In this document: in pieces, positions 36,012 to 44,453 of the stretch
How positions within the stretch are numbered: position 1 is the first letter of the stretch
Layout of the letters: each line of letters begins with the position of its first letter
Source of the DNA: Streptomyces sp. NBC_01142
GTDB lineage: Bacteria > Actinomycetota > Actinomycetes > Streptomycetales > Streptomycetaceae
Assembly: GCF_026341125.1 (NCBI RefSeq)
Contig: NZ_JAPEOR010000002.1
Coordinates: 2,740,501 to 2,804,500 of the forward strand
Length of the DNA stretch: 64,000 bases
Direction of reading: 5' to 3'
Notes under the pieces: model-generated
The model's input: the letters and a program-made list of their open reading frames with translations, nothing else
Databases searched by the model: none
Told to the model about the DNA's origin: nothing
Program-made: the position numbers and the translations under genes

Positions 36012-36983
36012 ATGCGCGTGGCACAGGTGACGGAGTTCGGCGGCCCGGAGGTGCTGGTCACGGTCGAGGTGCCGGATCCCGTGGCGGGTCCCGGCGAGGC
36101 CGTGGTCGAGGTCTCGACGGTCGACACGATCTTCGTGGAGACGCAGGTGCGGGCGGGTGCGTTCAGCGACCACTTCCCGATCCAGGCGCCGTACGTAGCG
36201 GGCGGCGGCATCGCCGGCACGGTGCGGGCGGTCGGCGAGGGGGTGGACGAGGCGTGGATCGGCCGCCGCGTCGTCACCGCGCTCGGCTTCTCCGGCGGGT
36301 ACGCCGAACAGGCGGCGGCCCGCGCCGAGAAGCTGGTCCCCGTCCCGGACGGGCTCGCACTGCGCGAGGCCGCGGCCCTGGTCCACGACGGCGTGACCGC
36401 CACCGCCCTGCTGGAGGCCACCGGCCTGGGCGCGGACGACCGTGTCCTGATCCTGGGCGCGTCGGGCGGCATGGGCACCCTGCTGGTGCAGCTGGCGAAG
36501 GCCGCGGGCGCGCAGGTGGTCGGGGTGGCGCGGGGCGAGCGGAAAACGTCCCTGGTACGGGAGTTGGGCGCGGACGCCGTCGTGGACGCCACGCACGGGG
36601 ACTGGACCGAGCAGGCCCGCGCCGCGCTGGGCCCGGCCGGCGCGGATGTGGTGCTCGACGGGGTCGGTGGCGAACTGGGCCTGGCTGCCTTCGCCTTGAC
36701 GGCCGACGGCGGGCGTTTCTCGGCCCACGGCGCGTCGACGGGCGGCTTCGCCCCGGTCGACACGGACGAGGCCGACCGCAGGGGCATCAAGTTGACCGGC
36801 ATCGCCGACCTGCAGCTGTCGGACGAGGACTACACACGCCTGGCGGCGAAAGCTCTGGAGGCGGCGGCCACGGGGCGGCTGCACCCGGTGATCGGCGGCA
36901 CGTTCCCGCTGGACCAGGCATCGGAGGCCCACCGCACGATCGAGGCCCGGACGCTGCTGGGCAAGGTCCTGCTGACGATCTGA
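36012..36983 (+). CDS. NADPH:quinone oxidoreductase, zinc-free MDR family
   Basis: The 323-residue protein has the MDR fold: an N-terminal GroES-like domain (GVDEAWIGRRVV), GGYAEQAA, and a Rossmann domain with GASGGMGTLLVQLAKA. Zinc-binding Cys residues are absent, as in quinone reductases. It should reduce quinones with NADPH. The start ATG at 36012 is 57 bp after the -10 of a SoxR-type promoter, which implies induction by redox-cycling compounds. No soxR gene is in the window. It resembles the S. coelicolor SoxR-regulated oxidoreductase SCO4266 in type. Confidence 0.87.
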   Translation: MRVAQVTEFGGPEVLVTVEVPDPVAGPGEAVVEVSTVDTIFVETQVRAGAFSDHFPIQAPYVAGGGIAGTVRAVGEGVDEAWIGRRVVTALGFSGGYAEQAAARAEKLVPVPDGLALREAAALVHDGVTATALLEATGLGADDRVLILGASGGMGTLLVQLAKAAGAQVVGVARGERKTSLVRELGADAVVDATHGDWTEQARAALGPAGADVVLDGVGGELGLAAFALTADGGRFSAHGASTGGFAPVDTDEADRRGIKLTGIADLQLSDEDYTRLAAKALEAAATGRLHPVIGGTFPLDQASEAHRTIEARTLLGKVLLTI

Positions 36984-37059
36984 CGGGGGTGCTGTTCAGA
37001 CGGGGGTGCTGTTCAGGGGGCGTACGGCATAGGGCCTACGGCCCCCGGCCGGCAGCGGC

Positions 37060-38283
37060 TCATGCCACGCGCCGCGCCGCGTCCGGTTCGCTCTCCCCCG
37101 ACCCGGTCCCCGCCGACCCGCTCTCGCCCGGGTCCGCGCCCGTCCTTGCGCCCCCTCCCGCCCTCGAGTCCGGCCCCGAGTCCGGCCCCGAGTCCCGCCC
37201 CGCCTCCGCGGCGTGCCGCCAGGAGACACACGCCGACGTGATGCGCCCCGCGCTCGGCACCCGCCGCAGCCCGAGCGGCCGGCGCGCCGCGCGCAGCACC
37301 GCCTCGATCCCCGACGCGGTCCGCTCGAGCCCGGCACGGTCGGGATGGCGCGCGAAAGCGAGCGCCAGCCGGATCACATCGATGTAGACCGACTGCAGCC
37401 GCTCGAAGTCCAGATAGATCCGCAGCGCGTCGCGATGTCCGGCGAGGGCCGCGGGACGGCTGTCGGCGACGGCCGTACACCAGGCCCGCAGCGCCGCCCG
37501 CCGCTCGGCTCGCTTCGCGTAACGCATCCGCGACAGATGCGAGGCGATCTCGTAGACAGGATCGCCGAAGAGGGCGAGCTCCCAGTCGATCAGGGAGAGC
37601 CTGCCGTCCGCGCCGGCGATGAGATTGCCCCGGTGGACATCGGTGTGAAGAAGGACGAACGGCCGCTCTCCCAGCCCCTCCGCACGCTCCTTCAGCCGCC
37701 CGAACGCGTCGTCCGGCACCTTCAGTGCGGCGAACAGCGACTCGTACTCCTTGCCGTGACGCCCCTTCACCTCGCTCACGGTGAAGTCGACCAGAGTATG
37801 GAGAAAGCCCGGGCAGTCGCCGTCCACCGGCCAGTCCTCGGGGCAGGGCGGCAGCAGCCGGGACGGGACGGCGGTCGTCTGCCGGAAGAGTTCGCCCAGC
37901 GAGTCGATGTACGGAAGCCCCACCGGCCCCTCATGCCCCACGGCTTCCGACAGCGGATCGCCCTCGGCGAAGGAGTGCACGGTGAAGCCGGGGCGGTCCG
38001 CCAGGACCCGGGGGCTTCCGTTCACCCGGCCCGCGATGGCGCCGAGCAGTTCCCCCTCGGGCCAGATCCGCAGATTGAACTGCACGGCATCGGTGATCGG
38101 GGCCCGGAGCTTCACGGGCGTGCCCGCGGGCAGGGAGACCGACGCCGCGAGCGCATGCGGCAGCTCCACGCAGTAGTTGCGGTGGTAGTAGCCGGTCAGG
38201 GGTGCCCCCTCACCGGCTGCTCGGTACAGCGACTCCCAGCTGTCGACGACACGGCCGGAGGCGCTGCGGGCTACATCGGGCAT
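37060..38283 (-). CDS. Aminoglycoside phosphotransferase-like kinase-fold protein
   Basis: The 407-residue protein has the APH kinase signature: Brenner motif LLHTDVHRGNLI (catalytic Asp and metal Asn), then LIDWELALFGDP (second metal Asp). The last about 60 residues are Ser/Gly/Glu/Asp-rich, coded by GC-rich repeats. It probably phosphorylates a small molecule, but resistance activity is unproven and many Streptomyces APH-like proteins are metabolic. I choose MPDVARSASG as start because an upstream ATG would add 52 atypical residues. The HAD gene lies 158 bp upstream on the same strand. Confidence 0.82.
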   Translation of the reverse strand: MPDVARSASGRVVDSWESLYRAAGEGAPLTGYYHRNYCVELPHALAASVSLPAGTPVKLRAPITDAVQFNLRIWPEGELLGAIAGRVNGSPRVLADRPGFTVHSFAEGDPLSEAVGHEGPVGLPYIDSLGELFRQTTAVPSRLLPPCPEDWPVDGDCPGFLHTLVDFTVSEVKGRHGKEYESLFAALKVPDDAFGRLKERAEGLGERPFVLLHTDVHRGNLIAGADGRLSLIDWELALFGDPVYEIASHLSRMRYAKRAERRAALRAWCTAVADSRPAALAGHRDALRIYLDFERLQSVYIDVIRLALAFARHPDRAGLERTASGIEAVLRAARRPLGLRRVPSAGRITSACVSWRHAAEAGRDSGPDSGPDSRAGGGARTGADPGESGSAGTGSGESEPDAARRVA

Positions 38284-38441
38284 GCGGCTCCTGCGCTCTC
38301 GAGGCCGAAGACACAACGGACGGGCACGTCCCGGGCCGCCGCTCACCTTCATACCCAAGAGTAGTGACAGCATCAAACCCCTTGCGGTGAAGGAAAGTTG
38401 ACGCCACCCTGCTGCCGAACGACCGGACCCGTCTGTCATCC

Positions 38442-39143
38442 CTACCCGACGGCGGCCACCTGCATGACGCTCAGATCCGCAGCAAAGTGTGCGGCTCCGG
38501 CCGCCTTGAGCCGCAGAAGTTTCTTCCGGTCCGGGTGGTACCCGATGAAAGGGACGCCGGCCGCCGCGGCCGCCCGGGCGTCGGCGGGCGAGTCGCCGAT
38601 CATCACGCTGTCCCCGGCGGCCGTACCGGTGCCGTGGAGCAGCCGCAGCAGACTGTGCGGGTCGGGCTTCATCAGGGCGGGATCGTCGGGCCTGCCGACG
38701 ATCCGGTCCTGGAAGTACTCCTGGATGCCCTGGCGGTGGAGGTAGGCACGGATCGCCGCCTCGCAGTTGTTGGAGGCGATGGCAAGCAGCTTGCCCTCGC
38801 CGCGCAGCTGCGCCATCAGCGGCTCGGCCGCGGCGGTGGGCCTGGCCGTATCGGCGGCCTCGGTCTCCGCCTCCTCGAGGTGCTTGCGCACCGCTCTGAC
38901 CAGGCCGAGCGGGTCGTCGGGGCAGGCGTCGTACGTCCGCAGCATCACTTCGAGCGGGTCTGTCACGCCCTCGATGCCGATGCTCGGGCCGGCGGCGGCG
39001 CCGACGATGTCGCGCAGCGCCACGGCGATGCTCGAGGCCTCGCGGTGCGCGAAGAGATCACAGACAGGACCGTCGAAGTCCCACAGGACAAGGGAGGCGC
39101 GGGACAGCAGATCCCGCAACTGGGTGGGGGAGGTGAGCAACAC
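38442..39143 (-). CDS. HAD-superfamily hydrolase (phosphatase)
   Basis: The 233-residue protein has HAD motif I DFDGPVCDLF (nucleophile Asp, with Pro in place of the usual Thr/Val), motif II Ser/Asn (AIASNN), and motif III/IV GDSPADARAAAAAGVPFIGY. A helical cap sits between. It should be a small-molecule phosphatase. It lies 2 bp downstream of the GntR gene, so the two form one operon, and the GntR protein may sense its substrate or product. Confidence 0.88.
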   Translation of the reverse strand: MLLTSPTQLRDLLSRASLVLWDFDGPVCDLFAHREASSIAVALRDIVGAAAGPSIGIEGVTDPLEVMLRTYDACPDDPLGLVRAVRKHLEEAETEAADTARPTAAAEPLMAQLRGEGKLLAIASNNCEAAIRAYLHRQGIQEYFQDRIVGRPDDPALMKPDPHSLLRLLHGTGTAAGDSVMIGDSPADARAAAAAGVPFIGYHPDRKKLLRLKAAGAAHFAADLSVMQVAAVG

Positions 39144-39145
39144 GA

Positions 39146-40096
39146 TCAGTCGCCAAAGTCCGTATCTCGGGCCAGGAGGTCCCAGTAGGAGTCGAAGAAC
39201 GATTGCGCTGTCTCCACCTTCAGTGCCTGGTCAGGCTTGGAGTACGGAAAGAGCGTGGCGCCGAGACCGAGCGAGTTGAGGGTTGTGCCCTCCTGCTCCT
39301 CTCCCTCGACAGGATCCGGATCCGTCTCCTCCAGGGTGTAGTAGCCCTCGAGCAGCAGATCGTTGTTGAGGAGATACATCTTGCTGGTCGGCGTGAGGCG
39401 TACGGTCCTGATCTGGACCGAGACCGCAGGCACGAGCCGCTGTCGCTTGAGGGTACGCAATTCGTGGCGCAACGACTTGGAACAGCTGATCAGGGTGTCG
39501 CGGTGCCGCAGACGCGGCCGCTCGTCACCAGGGTCGTGCAGGGATACGGGGAAGGCGAGCTTGATGTCGGGGTCGGGCAGCATCAGGCGCAGCGAGATGC
39601 TCCGCGGCCGGATCCTGCCGTCGTGGATGCGGGTGATCTGCGCCCCCAGTTGCCGATTCATGGTCTCCGAGGTGAGGGAGAAGACGTCCATGGTGATGTC
39701 ATCGGCTTCGAAGGCTGCTTGAAGATGGGGCTGGAGCGTCTCCAGGGCGGGCCGCGCGGTGGCCGGTCCGGCCGGCGGGACGGCTCCGGCGGGTCGCCCC
39801 CCGGCGGGCAGCACCCGCGCGCCGCTGCCCTGACGTGACTCGATCAGACCTTCGTCCTTGAGCAGGTCCAGGGCCTTGGTCACCGTCGCGCGGGACACCT
39901 CGAAGGTTTCCCTCAACTCCCGTTGCGGTGGCAGCAGCTTGCCCGCTCCGTACTCACCGCTGCCGATGCCCTCCCTCAGCCGGGCAGCGACGATCTCGTA
40001 CTTCCTGCCGTCTTCGCCTGCGGGTTCGCGAGTTGCCACCGCCCCACCGTACAACTCCCCTACCTCTGAGCGTAATTGACCTGTCACGACAGACAT
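39146..40096 (-). CDS. GntR-family transcriptional regulator
   Basis: The 316-residue protein has a GntR winged helix-turn-helix near the N-terminus (KYEIVAARLREGIGSGEYGA, PPQRELRETFEVSRATVTKA, DEGLIESRQGSGARVL). A C-terminal effector domain follows that I cannot assign to a subfamily; it is not clearly UTRA or FadR. The start could be the upstream ATG at 40096 or the GTG at 40039 nearer the helix-turn-helix. It is cotranscribed with HAD. Inverted repeats in the intergenic region upstream are candidate operators. Confidence 0.8.
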   Translation of the reverse strand: MSVVTGQLRSEVGELYGGAVATREPAGEDGRKYEIVAARLREGIGSGEYGAGKLLPPQRELRETFEVSRATVTKALDLLKDEGLIESRQGSGARVLPAGGRPAGAVPPAGPATARPALETLQPHLQAAFEADDITMDVFSLTSETMNRQLGAQITRIHDGRIRPRSISLRLMLPDPDIKLAFPVSLHDPGDERPRLRHRDTLISCSKSLRHELRTLKRQRLVPAVSVQIRTVRLTPTSKMYLLNNDLLLEGYYTLEETDPDPVEGEEQEGTTLNSLGLGATLFPYSKPDQALKVETAQSFFDSYWDLLARDTDFGD

Positions 40097-40197
40097 GTTC
40101 GAGCCACTTCAGGACGACCGGACAATTTCCGGTCAACTATCCGGACCAATAGTCATACAAGTTTGCCGGTACCTGGCGAACGGGAAGACAACAGACA

Positions 40198-40230
40198 GGT
40201 CAACCAGACTAATTTGTCTGCAAGTTGACC
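40198..40230. promoter_or_regulatory. Nested inverted repeat upstream of the small membrane protein gene
   Basis: GGTCAAC and GTTGACC (outer arms) enclose CAGAC and GTCTG (inner arms) around TAATTT, an unusually AT-rich core for this genome. It lies between the divergent GntR gene and the small membrane protein gene, so it is a likely operator of the GntR protein. Confidence 0.65.
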
Positions 40231-40318
40231 GCTTGACCGGCTCTCTCACGGGGCGCCCGAGCGGGTACAACGACGTGCGGGCACAGGCGCTCCCCGCCCA
40301 TTGAAGGAGGGGACCCCC

Positions 40319-40507
40319 ATGCCCTTGCTCGCACTTGTACTCGCCACCTTCGCCCTCGGCTTCGAGCAGCTCATCGAATGGCAGTTCGGCGCCATGGGCG
40401 TGGTGGGGCTTGCCATGCTGACCATCGGCGTCAAGGCGAGGAACACCACCTGCACCAGCATCGGAGCGGTCATCCTCGTCCTGCTGCTGGCACAACCCGG
40501 CCAGTGA
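40319..40507 (+). CDS. Small hydrophobic membrane protein, 62 residues
   Basis: GAAGGAGGGG precedes the ATG. Two hydrophobic segments (LLALVLATFALGFEQLI and VVGLAMLTIGVK...IGAVILVLLLA) are visible. The family is unknown. It lies divergent from GntR and its promoter region contains the nested inverted repeat at 40198-40230. It is followed by a 16-bp tandem repeat array. Confidence 0.65.
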   Translation: MPLLALVLATFALGFEQLIEWQFGAMGVVGLAMLTIGVKARNTTCTSIGAVILVLLLAQPGQ

Positions 40508-40527
40508 CCCAGTGACCGGAAGGCCTC

Positions 40528-40655
40528 CGGCCAACAGACGGACGGGCCAACAGACGGACGGGCCAACAGGCGGACGGGCCAACAGGCGGACGGGTCAACA
40601 GACGGACGGGTCGGAAAACGTCCGGGTCGGAAAACGTCCGGGTCAGAAGACGTCC
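40528..40655. repeat. Eight-copy 16-bp tandem repeat overlapping the Eis-like stop codon
   Basis: The units are GGGCCAACAGACGGAC types (first five, one with CGG at the start, two with GGCGGAC) then GGGTCGGAAAACGTCC (two) and GGGTCAGAAGACGTCC (one). The period is exactly 16 bp throughout. The Eis-like stop at 40643-40645 lies in the last copy. Confidence 0.9.
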
Positions 40656-41887
40656 GGGCACCACGGGCGCCTGGACGTACGGAACACCGCGTCCGCGACG
40701 GCCGCCGCGCCCGGCGCCTCCTCCTCGATACGGCCCAGCGCCGCGAGGCGGACCGCCGACTCGTCGCCCAGGTAGAGAGTCCCCAACTCCCGCACGTCCA
40801 GAGTCAGATCGGGCGACTGTGCCGATGGAGCACAGACCGCCCCGTCGGGCGAGGCGTCCAGCCGGAAGCGGCCGCCGGCCAGGCCCGCCGCGTCGTGGAG
40901 CTCGAGGACGAGGGTGGCGGACGTCGCGTACGTACGTGCTTCCAGAGCTCGTACGACATCCAGGATGCGGACCCACAGGAAGTCCGCCTGGGTCAGGATC
41001 CTGGCGGCGCGGGGGTCCGGGAGGAGGAGGGGGAGCAGATCGTCGGGGGCGCGGTAGCCGGACTTCACCGTGGTGATCCAGTCCACCGAGCAGACGTAGT
41101 GCCACAGCGCACGCTCGGCCGCGGGCGTCAGCGCGATCAAGTCGCGCACGGACGCGGTGTTCAGCGGCTGCTTGGCATCGCCCCACTTGTCGTCGGCCCG
41201 GTAGGCCATCAGGCCCTCGATCTCTCCGCCCGCCGCGCGGTAGACCGCGTAGAACGGCTCCGTCCAGGGTTGGCTCGGATACTGCGTCTCGCCGGTGTTG
41301 ACCTGCCACCAGAGCTCGTCACGGCTGACGACGCCGTGCTGCCGGGCGGCGAGGCGCTCGTGCAGCTCGGGTCCGAGCTTGCGTACGTCCGAGCCGTCGA
41401 CCAGCTCGATCCGGCCGCCGTCGCCCGGGCCCGACCAGCGCGGGTCGAGGCCGGCGCGCGGGACGTCGATGGCCCACTCGGTGGTCTGGGCGGCGGGGCC
41501 GAAGCCGTATCGCCCGTAGATGGGGTACTCGGCGGCTATCAGCGTGGACACGACGTCGCCGCGCTCCTTGGCCTCGGCCAGGTCGGCGGTCATCAGCGTA
41601 CTGAGCAGCCCGCGGCGGCGGTGCGTGGGCGAGACGGTGACATTGGAGACGGCGCTCGCGGTGAGCGCGGCGCCGCCCACCGTGGTGAGCTGCTGCGCGA
41701 AGGAACGGAACGTGGCCACGCACCGTCCGCTGTCGAAGGCGCCGCGGACCCGGGGAAGATCAATGTGCGCGAGCCGCTCGGCGGCCTCCTCGTCGGAGAC
41801 GACCGGCGGCCGCAGAAACCCGGTGGCCAGAGCCCGCAGCCAGTCGGGAAACTCGGACGCGGTGACGGTACGGGTTTCAACGCTCAT
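40643..41887 (-). CDS. Eis-like GNAT acetyltransferase
   Basis: The 414-residue protein resembles mycobacterial Eis: two GNAT-like domains and a C-terminal sterol carrier-like domain. The acetyl-CoA loop is visible as [17 protein letters not shown]. Eis enzymes acetylate amines of aminoglycosides and of host proteins; the natural substrate in Streptomyces is unknown. It is a single gene with its stop inside a 16-bp tandem repeat. Confidence 0.85.
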   Translation of the reverse strand: MSVETRTVTASEFPDWLRALATGFLRPPVVSDEEAAERLAHIDLPRVRGAFDSGRCVATFRSFAQQLTTVGGAALTASAVSNVTVSPTHRRRGLLSTLMTADLAEAKERGDVVSTLIAAEYPIYGRYGFGPAAQTTEWAIDVPRAGLDPRWSGPGDGGRIELVDGSDVRKLGPELHERLAARQHGVVSRDELWWQVNTGETQYPSQPWTEPFYAVYRAAGGEIEGLMAYRADDKWGDAKQPLNTASVRDLIALTPAAERALWHYVCSVDWITTVKSGYRAPDDLLPLLLPDPRAARILTQADFLWVRILDVVRALEARTYATSATLVLELHDAAGLAGGRFRLDASPDGAVCAPSAQSPDLTLDVRELGTLYLGDESAVRLAALGRIEEEAPGAAAVADAVFRTSRRPWCPDVF

Positions 41888-42004
41888 CCGCCCACGCTAT
41901 GCGCCCCGCCGACGCCCCCGCACCCGGTTTTCTTCCCACTCCGTCGCGCCCTTTCCCCGGGGGTACGGGGTGCCCCCGGGTGGGGGAAAGAGTCAGGCTC
42001 CCGG

Positions 42005-42127
42005 GGTCGGAATCCCATCGGTCCCAGGTCGGAACCCCGCCGACCCCGGGGTCGGAATCCCGCCGGCCCCAGAGCGGAATCCCGCCGGTCCCGGGCCGGA
42101 ATGCCGCCCGCCCGGGGTCAGAACGCC
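42005..42127. repeat. Six-copy approximately 22-bp repeat overlapping the asparaginase stop
   Basis: Copies start at 42005, 42027, 42050, 42072, 42094 and 42116 (period 22, once 23). Each contains GGTCGGAATCCC or a near form, and adjacent units pair as in CCGACCCCGGGGTCGG. The last copy overlaps the asparaginase stop codon (42118-42120). It lies between the Eis-like start and the asparaginase gene. Confidence 0.88.
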
Positions 42128-43083
42128 GCGCGGATTTCGCCGACCTGGGTGCCGCCACCCAGCAGCGGCGTGTGTCCGATGCGGGTCACCACCGGAGCAT
42201 CCACGCCCAGCAGCTCGAGCGCGCGCGCCAGGACCGGGCCCAGAGCGCGGGTGGCGCCGTCGTCGACCTTGAAAGCCAGGGCGCGGCCGTCCGCCAGGGC
42301 CACCGCCTGGACCGCCTCCGCGCCCATCTTGGAGAGCGTGCCCGGGAGCTCGCGCATCAGCCAGGTGTCGGGGCGGCGCGTGCCCGCGACGTACTCGGGG
42401 TGGGCGCGCATCGCGTCCGCGACGCGGCGTTCGGCGGAGTCCGGCTCGGCCAGTACGAAGTGGCGGAAGGCGCGGGCCAGGCCGGTCAGGCTGATCGCCA
42501 TCAGCGGGGCGCCGCAGCCGTCCGTACCCACCGCGGTGACCCGCTCGCCGGACGCGGACTCGACCACCTCGTGGACCAGTTGCTGGAGGGGGTGGGACGG
42601 GGCGAGGTAGGAGGCAAGATCCCAGTCGTTCAGGGCGCAGGCCGCGAGCATCGCCGCGTGCTTGCCGGAGCAGTTCATGGTGACCCGGTCCCGCACATGG
42701 CCGGCGGCCAGATACGTCTCCGCCTCCGCCGGGTCCAGCGGCAGGTCCGGCGGAGTCTGCAGATCCCCGGCCTCGAGCGAGTACTCCCCGAGCATCGTGC
42801 GTACGAGATCGAGGTGGAAGCCCTCCCCCGAGTGGCTCGCGGCGGCCAGTGCCAGCCGCTCCCCGGAGAGGTCGAGCCCGGCGCGCAGCACCGCCGCCGC
42901 CTGCATGGGCTTGTTGCTGGAGCGCGGGAAGACCGGCACGGAGGGGTCTCCGAGCGCCAGCTCCACACTGCCGTCCGCCGCCAGAACGACGAGCGATCCC
43001 CGGTGATGGCCCTCGACAAAGCCGGAACGTACGACTTCGGCGAGGACCGGGGGTATGGCGGTGCTGGCGGGGGTGGCGCTCAT
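42118..43083 (-). CDS. Asparaginase (type II, Rhizobium-like family)
   Basis: The 321-residue enzyme belongs to the asparaginase II family of PF06089, shown by SSNKPMQ (catalytic Ser-X-X-Lys pair), NCSGKHAAML and DGCGAPLMA. It hydrolyses asparagine to aspartate and ammonia. The start MSATPASTAI at 43083 is preferred because the upstream ATG (43131) adds 16 residues with a Pro/Gly linker. It is a single gene between two tandem-repeat arrays. Confidence 0.9.
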   Translation of the reverse strand: MSATPASTAIPPVLAEVVRSGFVEGHHRGSLVVLAADGSVELALGDPSVPVFPRSSNKPMQAAAVLRAGLDLSGERLALAAASHSGEGFHLDLVRTMLGEYSLEAGDLQTPPDLPLDPAEAETYLAAGHVRDRVTMNCSGKHAAMLAACALNDWDLASYLAPSHPLQQLVHEVVESASGERVTAVGTDGCGAPLMAISLTGLARAFRHFVLAEPDSAERRVADAMRAHPEYVAGTRRPDTWLMRELPGTLSKMGAEAVQAVALADGRALAFKVDDGATRALGPVLARALELLGVDAPVVTRIGHTPLLGGGTQVGEIRAAF

Positions 43084-43140
43084 CGCGGGGCCTTCCGGGG
43101 CGTGGGCCCACTCCCGGAAGGATTGGTTCACACCATCGCT

Positions 43141-43740
43141 TCAGGTGAGCAGGTCGTCTACTTGTGCTTCGCCTTCACGGTACCTGCGGGCGATCTCCGC
43201 ACTGCAATCGTCGGCCGTCCGCTGCAGCACCTGGCGCCCGCGCGAGACCTGCTGCTCGTAGCGGATCAGCCGCCCCATGGCCGTATGCAGCTCCTCGTCC
43301 GTACGGGCATCGAGGTCGGAGAGCTCGACCTCGGCCAGCATGTCGGCGGCCAGCCGCCGGTACTCCTCGCTGTGCGGCGTGGAGAGCGTCACATGGCGGG
43401 CCGACGAGCGGTGCTGCGAGGGGGCGTCGGCCAGGATCTCCGAGAGCCGGTCGACGACCGGCGTCTCCGGGGCCGTACGCCGGGCCAGCTCGGCCCGCAG
43501 GATGTCGACCCGGCCCTGCACCAGCCGCCGTACATAGCTCAGGTCCGCCTCGTCGCGCTGCGAGTCGCGGCGCAGCGTGCGCAGCTCCGGCAGGCGGAGC
43601 GCGGCGAGGTCGTGCTGCGAGTCCTGGGACGGGACTCCGGTGGACCGTTGCGGGGGCGGCCACACGGGTCGGGCAGTAGTGACCGGAGATGCGGGCGTGG
43701 TTACGGGACCGGGCGGACGCCCGGCTCCAGATGTACTCAT
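43141..43740 (-). CDS. rsiG: RsiG, c-di-GMP-binding anti-sigma factor (anti-WhiG)
   Basis: The 199-residue helical protein carries two copies of the RsiG c-di-GMP motif E-X3-S-X2-R-X3-Q-X3-D. They are [16 protein letters not shown] at residues 64-79 and [16 protein letters not shown] at 162-177, both exact. RsiG binds c-di-GMP dimers and sequesters sigma WhiG, delaying sporulation while c-di-GMP is high. No sigma gene is adjacent; WhiG is encoded elsewhere. The start [10 protein letters not shown] at 43740 fits the family, with a disordered Pro-rich N-terminus before the helical hairpin. Confidence 0.95.
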   Translation of the reverse strand: MSTSGAGRPPGPVTTPASPVTTARPVWPPPQRSTGVPSQDSQHDLAALRLPELRTLRRDSQRDEADLSYVRRLVQGRVDILRAELARRTAPETPVVDRLSEILADAPSQHRSSARHVTLSTPHSEEYRRLAADMLAEVELSDLDARTDEELHTAMGRLIRYEQQVSRGRQVLQRTADDCSAEIARRYREGEAQVDDLLT

Positions 43741-43856
43741 ATGCGTTTGTCCGTCCCCTCGACCGGTGCGGCGCACCGCCTCCGTGCATCGTGCCACTCC
43801 GGAAGGTCCCGACGCAGTTGCTCTGCACCCGTTCAGCCGCAGATAGGTTGGCCTGT

Positions 43857-44282
43857 ATGCGTGCAGTGGTGCAGAGAGTCGACGGCGCGAGCGTCGTCGT
43901 GGCCGGCGAAACGGTCGGCGAAATTGTCGGCGAAGGACTGTGTGTGCTGGTGGGAGTCACCCACGAGGACACCGGGGAGAAGGCGGCGCAGCTGGCGCGC
44001 AAGCTCTGGTCGGTCCGGATTCTGAACGGTGAGAAGTCCTGCTCGGACGTGAATGCACCCTTGTTGGTGATTTCACAGTTCACTCTCTACGGGGACGCCC
44101 GCAAGGGACGCCGGCCCACCTGGAACGCCGCGGCGCCGGGCGACGTGGCCGAGCCGCTCGTCGACGAGGTGGTGGCGCAACTGCGGGCGCTGGGAGCGCA
44201 GGTGGAAACGGGCAGGTTCGGGGCGGACATGCGCGTCTCGCTCACCAACCACGGCCCGTTCACGGTGATCGTGGAGGTCTAG
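43857..44282 (+). CDS. dtd: D-aminoacyl-tRNA deacylase
   Basis: The 141-residue enzyme recycles D-aminoacyl-tRNAs. It has the conserved substrate-binding [17 protein letters not shown] (Gln/Phe/Thr loop) and [13 protein letters not shown] (Gly-Pro cis dipeptide) motifs. Length matches the family. It is divergent from rsiG by 116 bp. Its stop codon is immediately followed by a hairpin terminator. Confidence 0.95.
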   Translation: MRAVVQRVDGASVVVAGETVGEIVGEGLCVLVGVTHEDTGEKAAQLARKLWSVRILNGEKSCSDVNAPLLVISQFTLYGDARKGRRPTWNAAAPGDVAEPLVDEVVAQLRALGAQVETGRFGADMRVSLTNHGPFTVIVEV

Positions 44283-44334
44283 GGGGTGTCGTGCCAGGGG
44301 CACGCGAGCCCGGCAAGATCCAAACGACACCCCC
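44282..44334 (+). terminator. Terminator after dtd
   Basis: GGGGGTGTCGT and ACGACACCCCC form a perfect 11-bp stem with a long loop, starting at the last base of the dtd stop codon. Confidence 0.7.
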
Positions 44335-44387
44335 TGGCTCCGGGGGCCCCGCTGCCCAGACCCAGGAAGGTCTGGATCCGGGCGGCA

Positions 44388-44453
44388 TACGGGCAGGGGG
44401 CCTACGGATCAGGGGGCGGTGTACGGCTCCGGGGGCGTACGGATCAGGGCTCG
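44388..44453. repeat. Degenerate 15-19 bp repeat spanning the YgfZ-like stop codon
   Basis: Four related units (TACGGGCAGGGGG, TACGGATCAGGGGG, TACGGCTCCGGGGG, TACGGATCAGGG) start at 44388, 44403, 44422 and 44438. The final unit contains the stop codon (TCA on the plus strand, 44444-44446). Confidence 0.75.

Noticed and set aside
37213..38364. Plus-strand frame over the APH-like gene
   Set aside because: Shadow of the minus-strand gene; no motif and no start signal.
40528..40655. 16-bp array as a CRISPR array
   Set aside because: Units are only 16 bp and directly abutting; there are no spacers and no cas genes.
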